A DNA stretch of 64,000 bases. Source: an uncultured Clostridia bacterium. Its GTDB lineage: Bacteria > Bacillota > Clostridia > UBA1381. A model generated the notes under the pieces. That model ran no database searches. It was not told the origin of the DNA and worked only from the letters and a program-made list of their open reading frames with translations. Positions within the stretch are counted from its first letter, which is position 1. Each line of letters opens with the position of its first letter. The stretch lies in NCBI GenBank assembly GCA_947624485.1, contig CANQKM010000001.1, positions 248,001-312,000 on the forward strand. Direction: 5' to 3'. The position numbers were made by a program, and so were the translations under genes. Shown here one piece after another: positions 15,333-24,195 of the stretch.

Positions 15333-15812
15333 TCATTTTTTGCGTTCGCCGCGCATATTGTACCGTTTTTCGCCTTCCTTGTACAGCTTTTTCTCGTATT
15401 CGCCGGCGCCCTCAAGCGACAGCGCAGGTACTTTTGCCGGATTTCCGTTTTTGTCGAGCGATACCATTGTGAAAAACGCGGTCAGCGCGATTTGCTTTTC
15501 GCCGCTTATGAGATTTTCGCTCTCCACCGTCACGAAAATTTCCATCGACGTGCGTCCGGCGTATATCACCTGCGCCTTGCATGTCACAAGCTCGCCTATG
15601 TGTATCGGTTTTTTGAAATTGATTTCCGCTATCCGAGCCGTTACGACGTTCGTGTGCGCGTGCTTCATCGCAGCTACGCCGGCGGTCGAGTCCATGAGCT
15701 TTATTATTTCTCCGCCGTGTACGTTGCCGGCGGGGTTCGCCTGCATCGGCATGACCTCCTGAGCCAGCACCGAATATGACTCCTTCATCGTTCTTTCGAT
15801 TTTCTTTGCCAT
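15333..15812 (-). CDS. Acyl-CoA thioesterase, hotdog fold (YciA/BFIT type)
   Basis: 159 aa. 'ANPAGNVHGGEIIKLMDSTA' is the hotdog-fold core with the catalytic Asp on the central helix; 'VTARIAEINFKKPIHIGELV' follows. It hydrolyses acyl-CoA thioesters in the cytoplasm; the chain length is not predictable from sequence. RBS AAGGAGAAT. It starts 12 bases after recN and is probably co-transcribed with it. Confidence 0.88.
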   Translation of the reverse strand: MAKKIERTMKESYSVLAQEVMPMQANPAGNVHGGEIIKLMDSTAGVAAMKHAHTNVVTARIAEINFKKPIHIGELVTCKAQVIYAGRTSMEIFVTVESENLISGEKQIALTAFFTMVSLDKNGNPAKVPALSLEGAGEYEKKLYKEGEKRYNMRGERKK

Positions 15813-15823
15813 TTTAATTCTCC

Positions 15824-17491
15824 TTATCCGCGCGCGTCCGACAGCATTTGCCGCGCGTGCTTTAACGCCAATTCGCTTACCTCGCGTCCGTCTATTATGC
15901 GCGCAAGCTCCTCTTCCCTGCCGCGCTCGTCAAGCTCCGTAAGCGTTGTGCTTGCCATTTCGCCGTCCGTGTTTTTCTGTATCAGATAGTGGTTGTCAGC
16001 CGCCGCCGCAAGCTGCGGAAGGTGGGTTATACATATTACCTGCTTGTTTTTGCCTATACCCTTGAGCTTTTCGGCTATGCTTACCGCCGCTCTGCCCGAA
16101 ACGCCCGTGTCTATCTCGTCGAATATGAGCGTGCCTACCTCGTCGGTGTCGGCAAGTATCGACTTTATCGCGAGCATTACGCGCGACAGCTCGCCGCCCG
16201 ACGCTATTTTCACAAGCGGCTTTAACGGTTCGCCGGGGTTCGCGCTTATCAGAAACTCCGCCTTGTCCATGCCGTTGTCGTAAAACTCGTCCGCGCTCTC
16301 AACGCTTACGCTGAAGCGCGCCTTTTCCATGTTAAGCTCGCCGAGCGCGGTCTCTATGCGCTTTTCAAGGTCGGCAGCCGCTTTTTTGCGTATGTCCGTA
16401 AGTTTTTTACCCTCTGCGCGGAGCTTGTCCGTTGTTTCGTTTAATTGCGCCGTAAGCTCCGCCGTCTTTTCGTCGCTCAGCTTTATGTCGCTAAGCTCCT
16501 TTTCGGCTTCGGCAAGGTAGTCAAGAACAGCCTGCACGCTGCCGCCGTACTTGCGCTTAAGGCGCGCTATAGTTTCAAGGCGTTCCTCGGTTTCGTTAAG
16601 CTCGCGCTCGTCGTACTCCACACCGTCGCCGAACTCCTTTATTTCGTGCGCCGCGTCCTCCATTGTGTACATAATGGTGTTTACCGCTTCGCAAAGCTCG
16701 TTAAGACGCGGATTAAGTCCGCTTATGCGTGAAAGCACGTCCGCGGCAATGCTCACTCCGTCGTACGCGGGCTGCGCCTCGTCGCCGCCGTACAGGTTCG
16801 CGTATGCCTCGTCTATCGCTGTTTTTATCTGCTCCGCGTTCACGAGTATGCCGCGCCGCTCCGTAAGCTCTTCCTCTTCGCCGACGGCGGGATTCGCGCT
16901 TTTTATTTCGTTTATCTGATATTCGAGCAGATCCATACGCTGCAGCTTCTCGCGCTCGTCCATTTTGAGTGAATCAAGTTTTTTCACGATTTCGCGCCGC
17001 TCCGCGAGCAGAGCTTTATATTTGTCAAGCCGGTCCGCGTCGTCCGCGTAAGCATCGAGAAAGCCCATGTGGCGCGACGGCGTTAATAGCGCCTGATTGT
17101 CGTGCTGACCGTGTATGTTCACAAGGCTGTCCGATATTTCGCGCAGCACGTTGAGTGTCACAGCCATGCCGTTTACGCGCGCGCTGCTCTTGCCGTCGGC
17201 GGTCACGCGGCGCGTTATTATAAGTTCGCCGTCGTCCGCGTCTATGTCGTTGTCGGCGAGAAGCTCCCGTATGCTTTCGGGCGCGTCAAAAACAGCCTGT
17301 ACGACCGCCTCATCGCTGCCGAAGCGTACAGCCTCCCTGTTTGCCCGATCGCCGAGTATCATGTTTATCGAGTCGATAATTATTGACTTGCCCGCGCCCG
17401 TCTCACCCGTGAGAACGGTCACACCGCCGTGAAAATCAACGGTCAGCTTGTCTATTACGGCAACGTTTTTTATGGATAAACCTGTGAGCAT
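15824..17491 (-). CDS. recN: DNA repair ATPase RecN
   Basis: 555 aa, full length for RecN. It has Walker A 'LTGETGAGKSIIIDSI', a long central coiled coil, an SMC-like signature 'SGGELSRVMLAIKSIL' and Walker B 'LIFDEIDTGVSGRAA'. It holds broken DNA ends during recombinational repair. Located directly after argR, the usual order nadK-argR-recN in Clostridia. ATG at 17491 with GGAGGAGAA upstream. Confidence 0.97.
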   Translation of the reverse strand: MLTGLSIKNVAVIDKLTVDFHGGVTVLTGETGAGKSIIIDSINMILGDRANREAVRFGSDEAVVQAVFDAPESIRELLADNDIDADDGELIITRRVTADGKSSARVNGMAVTLNVLREISDSLVNIHGQHDNQALLTPSRHMGFLDAYADDADRLDKYKALLAERREIVKKLDSLKMDEREKLQRMDLLEYQINEIKSANPAVGEEEELTERRGILVNAEQIKTAIDEAYANLYGGDEAQPAYDGVSIAADVLSRISGLNPRLNELCEAVNTIMYTMEDAAHEIKEFGDGVEYDERELNETEERLETIARLKRKYGGSVQAVLDYLAEAEKELSDIKLSDEKTAELTAQLNETTDKLRAEGKKLTDIRKKAAADLEKRIETALGELNMEKARFSVSVESADEFYDNGMDKAEFLISANPGEPLKPLVKIASGGELSRVMLAIKSILADTDEVGTLIFDEIDTGVSGRAAVSIAEKLKGIGKNKQVICITHLPQLAAAADNHYLIQKNTDGEMASTTLTELDERGREEELARIIDGREVSELALKHARQMLSDARG

Positions 17492-17496
17492 TTATG

Positions 17497-17952
17497 TCAT
17501 TCTCCTCCGTTAAAAAGCTTCCTGAGCTTCTCCGTTATTTCACGCGCCTTACTCTCCGACGCGGCTATTATAAGCAGCGTGTCGTCGCCGGCTACCGAGC
17601 CTAAAAAGTCGCCCCTCATGGTGCTGTCGACCGAAGCCGCGACAGCCGACGCCATACCCGGGTACGTCCTTACCACAACGCTGTTGAGCGCGTACTCGAC
17701 GCTGCGCACGGTGTCGGTTATCACGTTTATGCGCCTGTCCATTTCCTCGGGAATGTCGTCCGGCGAGGAATAGACGCTGCCGCCAGACTGCATGGGAATT
17801 TTTACAAGTCCCAAATCCTTTATGTCGCGCGACACCGTTGCCTGCGTCACCTTATAGCCGCACTTTTCAAGTTCCGCTATAAGCTGCTCGTGGGTTTTGA
17901 TATTCTGCTCGTGTACGATGCGCAGAATCTGCCCCTGTCTCTTGTATTTCAT
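17497..17952 (-). CDS. argR: Arginine repressor ArgR/AhrC
   Basis: 151 aa with the ATG at 17952 behind GGAGG; an earlier in-frame TTG would overlap the ribosome site. The N-terminal winged helix 'YKVTQATVSRDIKDLGLVKI' and the C-terminal arginine-binding, hexamerising domain 'GSVAGDDTLLIIA' are present. It regulates arginine metabolism and is commonly placed between nadK and recN in this group. Confidence 0.96.
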   Translation of the reverse strand: MKYKRQGQILRIVHEQNIKTHEQLIAELEKCGYKVTQATVSRDIKDLGLVKIPMQSGGSVYSSPDDIPEEMDRRINVITDTVRSVEYALNSVVVRTYPGMASAVAASVDSTMRGDFLGSVAGDDTLLIIAASESKAREITEKLRKLFNGGE

Positions 17953-17970
17953 TTTAAACAACCTCCGATG

Positions 17971-18813
17971 CTATGACAGCTTGCTCACAAGCGTGTCATA
18001 GAATGACTGATTTCCGATTTTGATAAGCTCAAAATCATATTCCGATTCCGTTATGATTACCTCGTCATTGTCCGTGATGCCGCACCTGATGCCGCCGTCC
18101 GCTGTCACAAAGGCTTCGCTGCCGCCGTAGAAGCTGTTAAGTCTGATTTTAATTGTTTTGCACGAAGGGAGTACCGCGCTGCGCGCCGATAATGTATGCG
18201 CGCATATCGGCGTCGCCACGAGTAGTCTCATACCCGGCTCGACCACCGGTCCGCCAGCCGATATTGAATAACCTGTCGAACCCGTCGGAGTGGCGATTAT
18301 AAGTCCGTCCGCGCTGTAACGGTTCACGCGTTCGCCGTCCGCGAAAAGCTCGACCGCGATAAGCTGGTCGCCGAGAGATTTCGACACTACAACGTCGTTG
18401 AGCGCGTGAAAGCTCTTTTCGCTGCCATCCTGTTTGCGTATGACCGCCTTTATCATCATACGCTTTTCGGTGATGTAGTCGCCCGACAAAAGCTTTTCGA
18501 GCGCGCATTCGGTGTCGGACGGTTCTATTTCAGCCATAAACCCTATTTTGCCGAGGTTGATTCCGAGTACCTTCACGCCGTTTTCCGCGCACTCCGCCGC
18601 TCTTTGCAGTATCGTTCCGTCGCCGCCGAGCGACACCGCGACGTCCGCTCCCGAAAGAAGCTCGGAGCTTACCGCGTACCTTATCCCGAGCGACGCGGCT
18701 ATATGCTCGTCGTCCGTGTATAATTCCGTTTTGTTCCTTAAAAAGCCGACGATACGCTTTGTGTTTTCAAGCTCTCTGTCCTTTGCCCCGTTTATTATCA
18801 AAGCCGTTTTCAT
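17971..18813 (-). CDS. nadK: NAD kinase
   Basis: 280 aa. It contains the diphosphate-binding 'VSLGGDGTILQRA' and the second conserved stretch 'ATPTGSTGYSISAGGPVV'. It phosphorylates NAD to NADP in the cytoplasm. ATG at 18813 with CGGAGGTGG upstream. First gene of the nadK-argR-recN-thioesterase-smpB group as seen here; the upstream partners usual in other Clostridia (tlyA, dxs) are not present. Confidence 0.96.
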   Translation of the reverse strand: MKTALIINGAKDRELENTKRIVGFLRNKTELYTDDEHIAASLGIRYAVSSELLSGADVAVSLGGDGTILQRAAECAENGVKVLGINLGKIGFMAEIEPSDTECALEKLLSGDYITEKRMMIKAVIRKQDGSEKSFHALNDVVVSKSLGDQLIAVELFADGERVNRYSADGLIIATPTGSTGYSISAGGPVVEPGMRLLVATPICAHTLSARSAVLPSCKTIKIRLNSFYGGSEAFVTADGGIRCGITDNDEVIITESEYDFELIKIGNQSFYDTLVSKLS

Positions 18814-18872
18814 AAACCAACACCACCTCCGCGGCGCAAAAGTGTATTTATATTATTATACACCGTCCGCCG

Positions 18873-20360
18873 TTATTTTTCAAGCTTGACCGCGCCGAGA
18901 TAATACACGTTTTCGTAGCCGAGATATTCAAGACACAGCTTCGCCTGCATCGCGCGCTTGCCCGTCGCGCAGTAAACGATTATTTTCTGCGACTTGTCGG
19001 GTATAACGTGCTTCGCCAATGCGCCGACTGCGAGGTAACAGAGATTTACCGCGCCGTCCAGATGCGATTTTTCAAACTCGCTTTCCTCGCGCGCGTCAAC
19101 AAGCACCGCGCCGTCTTTTACAAGCTTTTTCGCCTCATCGAGCGTTATTTTAACCGTCGGCTTGCTCTTGATTTCGCCTATGTCGTCCTTGTTCGGTACG
19201 GGAACGCTTCCCTCGGCTTCAATTCTGTAAACGATTACGCCGTGGCCGTTTACCCTTGCCGCTATTTCGTTTTCTATTGTAACGTCCGCGCCGTTTGTGA
19301 TGTCCCTCGCGGATATAACCTTGCCCGTGAGTCCGACCTCTGAAAGTTTCGCGCCAATGTCAAGCGCGCCGGTGCTTCTATTTAAGAGCGCGACCGCCTT
19401 AACGCGCGAATTTTTCTCTCCCAAATCCTTTATCCATACCTCGCCTACCGTTTTACCGTCCGTGTCCTTTATCTCCTTCGCGGCATACGCCTGAAGGCAC
19501 GCGCTGTCCTGATTTATTTCTATAAGCCCGCGGTTTTTGAGTATTTCGAGCGTTTCATCGCTTATTTTCGTGAGGTCGCAGCCAATCATAAGCGGCGTTG
19601 ACATCATGCACCACATCGCGAAATGCGTCTTTTCCTCCTCGTACGTCATGCCGCCGTTGCCGAGCTGCATCATGTCGAGGTCGTTCACGTGTCCGGGCGA
19701 CGCGTAACGCGCGAGCGGCTTTATCATGTCTATCTGGTACATTACAGAGTCAAAATTCGGGGCAATGTCCGCACCGGTACGCCACGAGTCCGCGACTTTC
19801 GCCGCCCACGGTCCGGGGAACTGCCAGCGGCAGATGTTGTACACAAACTGTCTGCCCGTTTCGTGACGAATATCATCTATAATATTTCCTATCTTCGTGT
19901 ACTGCTCCTTTTCGTCAAGTCCGAGCCGCACGCCGCCGCACCAGTCGACCTTTATAAAGTCGTAGCCGCAGTCAATGAGGAACATACGCAGATCACGTTC
20001 CTCATAGCCGTACAGTCCCACGCCAGCGCCGTCCTTATCCTCGCCGTCGTAGTAGTGACCGCAGGTGTTGTCGCCGCCGTCGGTGTAAATCCCTGCCTTA
20101 AGTCCGAGCGAGTGAGCGTAATCGGCTATAACCTTTATGCCGTTCGGGAAACGCTCCTTGTGGAACAGAAGCTGTCCGTCCGCCGCGCGTCCGCCGAAAA
20201 AGCCGTCGTCCATATTAAAATACGTGTAGCCGCAGTCCGCGAGTCCCGTTTTCACGAGCGCGTCCGCCTGCTCCTTCATTATTTTCTCGCTTATATGCGT
20301 TCTGAAGCAGTTCCACGACGCCCAGCCCATAAGCGGCGTTTTCCTGTACAACTCTCCCAT
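18873..20360 (-). CDS. GH27 alpha-galactosidase fused to a rhodanese domain
   Basis: 495 aa, no signal peptide, so cytoplasmic. Residues 1-380 are a glycoside hydrolase 27 domain: 'TPLMGWASWNCF', 'YFNMDDGFF', nucleophile region 'YDFIKVDWCGG', acid/base region 'SWRTGADI', and 'MSTPLMIGCDL'. Residues about 400-495 form a rhodanese domain with active-site loop 'VYCATGKRA'. The hydrolase should remove alpha-galactosyl (or N-acetylgalactosaminyl) residues from oligosaccharides imported into the cell. The purpose of the sulfurtransferase-like tail is unknown. It has its own promoter and is not adjacent to sugar transport genes. Confidence 0.88.
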   Translation of the reverse strand: MGELYRKTPLMGWASWNCFRTHISEKIMKEQADALVKTGLADCGYTYFNMDDGFFGGRAADGQLLFHKERFPNGIKVIADYAHSLGLKAGIYTDGGDNTCGHYYDGEDKDGAGVGLYGYEERDLRMFLIDCGYDFIKVDWCGGVRLGLDEKEQYTKIGNIIDDIRHETGRQFVYNICRWQFPGPWAAKVADSWRTGADIAPNFDSVMYQIDMIKPLARYASPGHVNDLDMMQLGNGGMTYEEEKTHFAMWCMMSTPLMIGCDLTKISDETLEILKNRGLIEINQDSACLQAYAAKEIKDTDGKTVGEVWIKDLGEKNSRVKAVALLNRSTGALDIGAKLSEVGLTGKVISARDITNGADVTIENEIAARVNGHGVIVYRIEAEGSVPVPNKDDIGEIKSKPTVKITLDEAKKLVKDGAVLVDAREESEFEKSHLDGAVNLCYLAVGALAKHVIPDKSQKIIVYCATGKRAMQAKLCLEYLGYENVYYLGAVKLEK

Positions 20361-20393
20361 AGCGTCCTCCCGTATATCGCTTTGTTTTCCTAT

Positions 20394-20422
20394 ATCTTAT
20401 CACATCGGGGCGAAATATGCAA
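20394..20422 (-). promoter_or_regulatory. Promoter of the GH27-rhodanese gene
   Basis: Minus strand TTGCAT (20417-20422), 17-base spacer, TAAGAT (20394-20399). Confidence 0.6.
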
Positions 20423-20437
20423 GACGCAATAATTTAT

Positions 20438-20466
20438 TTGCTTTTTTCGCCGTATTATGGTAGAAT
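20438..20466 (+). promoter_or_regulatory. Promoter of the RnfC-like gene
   Basis: TTGCTT (20438-20443), 17-base spacer, TAGAAT (20461-20466). It is divergent from the GH27 promoter and shares the same 137-bp intergenic region. Confidence 0.65.
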
Positions 20467-20497
20467 ACGTGTAGATTAGCGAAAAGGAGACAACAAA

Positions 20498-21529
20498 ATG
20501 GCGATTTCCTTTAAGGGCGCGAAAAAATACGCGAAGCATAACGGTTTTTCGCGTACGCGTGAAATTAAAACGCCCATTCCCTCGGCAATGCACCGCTATC
20601 CGCTCATGCAGAACGGCTTTACGCTTGAGCCGACTGTCGCGGAGGGTGATTTTGTGCTTATAGGTCAAAAGATAGCCGATATAGCCGAGTTTAACACCGT
20701 TCCCGTGATAAGCGGCTCGTCGGGCAGGGTGGTTTCGACCGATAACAACATTATTGTCGTGGAAAACGATATGATGCTTGCGCGCGCGCCGCACGTAAAG
20801 GCGGCAAAGCCCGTAAGCGAGCTTACGACGCGCGAGACGCTGTGGCTTTTGAGAGAGGGCTGCGTGTACGACAGTATACAGCGCGCGCCGCTGCACACTC
20901 TGCTTTCCGAAAGACGCGTGAGCGACTGCATAATAGTATGCTGCTTTGACTCCGATCCCTACGTTTCGTCGCCGCAGATGTCGGCAAGGGATAACGCGGC
21001 GGTGATCATATCCGCGCTCGAAACGGCTATGCGGCTGTCGGGTATAACAACGGCGTACGTTGCGGTCGAAAACGACACAAAAAAAACATTCGCCGATTTT
21101 AAATATCATCTGCGCTTCCACCCAAAAATCTCGCCCGTGCTTTTAAAGGCGCGCTATCCGCAGAGCAGGAGCGGGATACTCATAAACGCTGTAACCGGAA
21201 GTCCTCTTACAAACGCGCTTATACTGTCGCCCGAAACGCTCGTCAACATGTCGAATGTATTAAGCACGGGCGCACCGGTTACGGATAAGCTCGTGACCGT
21301 GTCGGGAGATGAGATTTTGGAACCCGAAAACTTCTCTGTACCGATAGGCGCGGCAATAGCGTCGGTAATAGAGAGCGGAGGCTACTCGTCGCCCGCGTAT
21401 GTGATCGACGGCGGCGTTGTTGACGGAGAGCGTATAGCCGACCTTGACACGCCGGTAACGCACGACACAAAGGCGCTTATAGCGTTCAACGATGAAAAAA
21501 ACATACCGAAATACAGAAAGCTGCCGTGA
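20498..21529 (+). CDS. RnfC-like protein lacking Fe-S cluster motifs
   Basis: 343 aa, ATG behind AAAAGGAGA. It has an N-terminal barrel-sandwich region 'PTVAEGDFVLIGQKIAD' and '...SGSSGRVVST', a central Rossmann-like part resembling RnfC/NuoF ('HTLLSERRVSDCIIVCC'), and an SLBB-like stretch 'VTVSGDEILEPENFSVPIG'. Genuine RnfC has two C-terminal 4Fe-4S ferredoxin motifs; none is present here, and no other rnf gene is near. Possibly an NADH- or flavin-binding relic or an accessory protein of an RNF or PduS-like system. Confidence 0.65.
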   Translation: MAISFKGAKKYAKHNGFSRTREIKTPIPSAMHRYPLMQNGFTLEPTVAEGDFVLIGQKIADIAEFNTVPVISGSSGRVVSTDNNIIVVENDMMLARAPHVKAAKPVSELTTRETLWLLREGCVYDSIQRAPLHTLLSERRVSDCIIVCCFDSDPYVSSPQMSARDNAAVIISALETAMRLSGITTAYVAVENDTKKTFADFKYHLRFHPKISPVLLKARYPQSRSGILINAVTGSPLTNALILSPETLVNMSNVLSTGAPVTDKLVTVSGDEILEPENFSVPIGAAIASVIESGGYSSPAYVIDGGVVDGERIADLDTPVTHDTKALIAFNDEKNIPKYRKLP

Positions 21530-21532
21530 CAA

Positions 21533-22186
21533 TCACAGCAGCTTTTCTCGTTCGGCTATAAGCTTCAAAAGATACGACGCGCACTCTATAAAGTTTTCTA
21601 TTTCCTCCGGTCGGGTGTATATGTATTCCCTGTCCGGCACTTCCTCATAATTCGTGTAGTAATCGGTAATGAATTTTATCTGCGCGGTTAGCTGTCCCTT
21701 TTCGTAATACGGCAGGTAGTCCTTCACCTCGGTGACGGTCGTCAGAATGTCGTAAACGGGGTGACGCTCCGACCTTTGCAGATACGCCGCGTCGATTTCG
21801 TTCCAGTCCCTTTTTATCACGCTCAGAAAATGCGGGTTTTTATCGTACTGCTCCCTGTACTTAATATGCGTCGGCATATACATCGTGACCGACCACATTA
21901 TATCCGTCATAAGGTGCAGGTAGTAGCCGAGATAGAACCAGTAATCGCCGCCGTGCGCTCCCATGACGTACTGCTCCTTAAAATCCTTGTAGCGGCAGTC
22001 GTTTTTCGCGCCTGTCGGCGACCAGTGCGTCACCGTCGGGGGCGGCTCAAACTCGCCCTCGCTGTCCTTTTTACCGTAACCGCAGTCGGGCGCGACGGTA
22101 CCCGTCACAAATTCCTTATGATATTCCTTCGGCACTCTGTCCAAAAATCTTCCGGCTATACGCAGATGCACTCCCCAAGTTGCCAT
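21533..22186 (-). CDS. Zinc-dependent phospholipase C-like protein (PF00882 type)
   Basis: 217 aa, no signal peptide. 'TWGVHLRIAGRFLDRVP' and 'FYLGYYLHLMTDIMW' carry the spaced His and Asp pattern of zinc-dependent phospholipase C/S1-P1 nuclease-like cytoplasmic proteins found widely in Clostridia. The enzymatic substrate is not established for such short, unsecreted members. It lies convergent to the RnfC-like gene with only 3 bases between the stops. Confidence 0.65.
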   Translation of the reverse strand: MATWGVHLRIAGRFLDRVPKEYHKEFVTGTVAPDCGYGKKDSEGEFEPPPTVTHWSPTGAKNDCRYKDFKEQYVMGAHGGDYWFYLGYYLHLMTDIMWSVTMYMPTHIKYREQYDKNPHFLSVIKRDWNEIDAAYLQRSERHPVYDILTTVTEVKDYLPYYEKGQLTAQIKFITDYYTNYEEVPDREYIYTRPEEIENFIECASYLLKLIAEREKLL

Positions 22187-22204
22187 TTTTACACCTCCAA
22201 AATT

Positions 22205-23194
22205 TTACCATTCGGCCTCCGCCGCAAGCTTTATAAGCCGCGCGCAGCTTTCTATGTCGGATAAACTTGCCGTTTCAGATACCGAGTGTATATACCGCGT
22301 CGGCACGGATATGCCGCCCGTTTTGATTCCGGCGCGAGTCAGATGAATAGCTCCCGCGTCCGTGCCGCCGTCGGTCATTATTTCAAGCGTATGCGGCACG
22401 TTGTTTTTTTGTGCCGTCTGAATGAGCCTGTCCCTTACGGTCGCGTCGCATATTACGGATCTGTCCATTACCTTTATTGCCGCGCCGCCGCCGAGCTTTA
22501 CGCCGCTTTTGGGCATTCCCGGCACGTCTCCGGTGTCGGTTGTGTCAACGGAAATTGCAACGTCCGGCTCAAGCGCGAACGCCGCCGTTTTCGCTCCGCG
22601 AAGTCCGACCTCCTCCTGGGCGGTGAACACAAATATTAAGTCGTTCATATCTTTTTTTATTTCACTCATCGCAGCCATAAGCGCAGCGCACCCCGCGCGG
22701 TTGTCGAGCGCCTTCGATATTACCGTGTCGCCGCGCGTGTAAAAATCTCCGACAAACGCGGCGCAGTCGCCCGTTTTCGCGATTTTTTCAGCCTCTTCCC
22801 TGTTTTTAGCGCCCACGTCTATAAACATCTTGTCCGTTTTGGGCTTGTCGCCGAGCTTTTCCTCGTCGGCGGCTATCACGCCCTCCGCGCCGTTTAAGAA
22901 GCGCACGCGCAGGTTTACGAGGTTTTTGACGTTAAGTCCGCCGAGCGGCGCGAAATATAAAAATCCCTTTTCATCCGCGCCCGTTATTATAACGCCGATT
23001 TCGTCCATATGCGCGGCGAACATTATTTTTTTGCCGCTGCCGCATCTGCGCGCAATGAGGTTACCCATACCGTCGGCGTACACCTCGCCGCAGTATTTTT
23101 CAGCGTACCGCGCGATATAATCCCTAATATTGTTTTCGCAGCCCGACGGCGCGTCGATGCGCGTCATATCCTCCAGTAATTTCAAAATTTCCAT
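22205..23194 (-). CDS. M42-family aminopeptidase, paralogue 3 of the operon
   Basis: 329 aa. It shows all expected metal and catalytic residues of the M42 (glutamyl aminopeptidase/cellulase M) family: His in 'FAAHMDEIG', Asp in 'ALDNRAG', Glu-Glu in 'TAQEEVGLRG', Asp in 'VDTTDTGD', His in 'RYIHSVSE'. It trims peptides in the cytoplasm. Start and upstream stop share the A of TAATG, so it is translationally coupled to paralogue 2. Confidence 0.93.
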   Translation of the reverse strand: MEILKLLEDMTRIDAPSGCENNIRDYIARYAEKYCGEVYADGMGNLIARRCGSGKKIMFAAHMDEIGVIITGADEKGFLYFAPLGGLNVKNLVNLRVRFLNGAEGVIAADEEKLGDKPKTDKMFIDVGAKNREEAEKIAKTGDCAAFVGDFYTRGDTVISKALDNRAGCAALMAAMSEIKKDMNDLIFVFTAQEEVGLRGAKTAAFALEPDVAISVDTTDTGDVPGMPKSGVKLGGGAAIKVMDRSVICDATVRDRLIQTAQKNNVPHTLEIMTDGGTDAGAIHLTRAGIKTGGISVPTRYIHSVSETASLSDIESCARLIKLAAEAEW

Positions 23195-24195
23195 TATATC
23201 AGTTCTCCGATTTTATTGAGGTATAGTTTTATGAATTTTTCCGCTTCTTCTATATCGCCCTTGTCGGCTATCGACACGGGTGATCTCGCATAGCGGCACG
23301 GTATCAAAGCGCTCACAACGCGTGCGTCCGTAAGCTGCGCCGCTCCGCCGTCGGTAAGGTCGGACGTGACGCCGCGGTTTACCCGTATGCCGCTTTCCTT
23401 TGCAGCGTCAAGCAGCTTTTCGGCAAGGCTCCGGTCGCTTATTACGCGCGCGTCGCGCAGACTTACCGTTACGCCTTCGCCGAGCTTTAACCCCTGCGCC
23501 CCGCAGCCGTACATGTCAGTCGTTTCGGCAGCCGTAACGGTCAGAACCGCGTCAGCGTTCAGCCTATGCGACACTGCAGCCGCGCCGCGCGAGCCTGCCT
23601 CGTGCTGAACGGTGAATACCGCGTAAAAGTCGTAAGGGTATTCGCCGCTAAGAGCATTTATGAGCGCCATGCACACAGCACTCCTTTCGAGCGCCTTACC
23701 CTTAACGCGTCCGCCGAGGTCGGCAAATTCCGTATCAAACGTCACATACTCGCCGAGATGCGCGCGCTTTTCCGCGTCACCTTTATCCTTCGCGCCGATA
23801 TCTATAAACAAATCCTTTGTCTTTGTGACGGCTGCGCGCTCGCTCTTTGTGCGAAGATGCACCGCTTTCATGCCGATTACGCCCTTGACTCCGCCGCGCG
23901 TAAAAACGCACTTTGACACGAGCTTGCGCGCGTCAATGCTGCCTACAAGCTTGAATTTCAAATAGCCCTTATCGGTGATTTCGCTTATTATCATACCGAC
24001 TTCGTCCATGGGAGCCGTCACGGCTATCGTTTTGCCGCGTGTTTTGCCCTTTTTGAGGGCGATCACGTTTCCCATTGTGTCAACGGTTATTTCGTCGGTT
24101 TTGTCCTTAATTTCGTCGGTTATGAGCCTTCTAACATTGTCCTCCGCGCCACTCACGCCGAAACCTTCGGAAAGCCGTTTCATAAGGTCAGCCAT
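23194..24195 (-). CDS. M42-family pseudoenzyme, paralogue 2 of the operon
   Basis: 333 aa. The ATG at 24195 (MADLMKRLSEGFGVSG) overlaps the end of the preceding gene. It has the overall fold and length of its neighbours, but each key site is changed: 'APMDEVG' (His lost), 'ALERSAVC' (Asp to Glu and the next residues lost), 'QHEAGSRG' (first Glu lost), 'VTAAETTD' in place of the Asp ligand, and 'RYARSPVS' (His lost). It probably cannot bind the dinuclear metal centre. It may be a structural partner in a mixed tetrahedral M42 complex; this is inference. Confidence 0.85.
   Translation of the reverse strand: MADLMKRLSEGFGVSGAEDNVRRLITDEIKDKTDEITVDTMGNVIALKKGKTRGKTIAVTAPMDEVGMIISEITDKGYLKFKLVGSIDARKLVSKCVFTRGGVKGVIGMKAVHLRTKSERAAVTKTKDLFIDIGAKDKGDAEKRAHLGEYVTFDTEFADLGGRVKGKALERSAVCMALINALSGEYPYDFYAVFTVQHEAGSRGAAAVSHRLNADAVLTVTAAETTDMYGCGAQGLKLGEGVTVSLRDARVISDRSLAEKLLDAAKESGIRVNRGVTSDLTDGGAAQLTDARVVSALIPCRYARSPVSIADKGDIEEAEKFIKLYLNKIGELI

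Noticed and set aside
19623-20432. 269-codon plus-strand open frame
   Set aside because: Antisense of the GH27 gene; no ribosome site, and an Arg/Val-rich translation typical of shadow frames in this GC-rich DNA.
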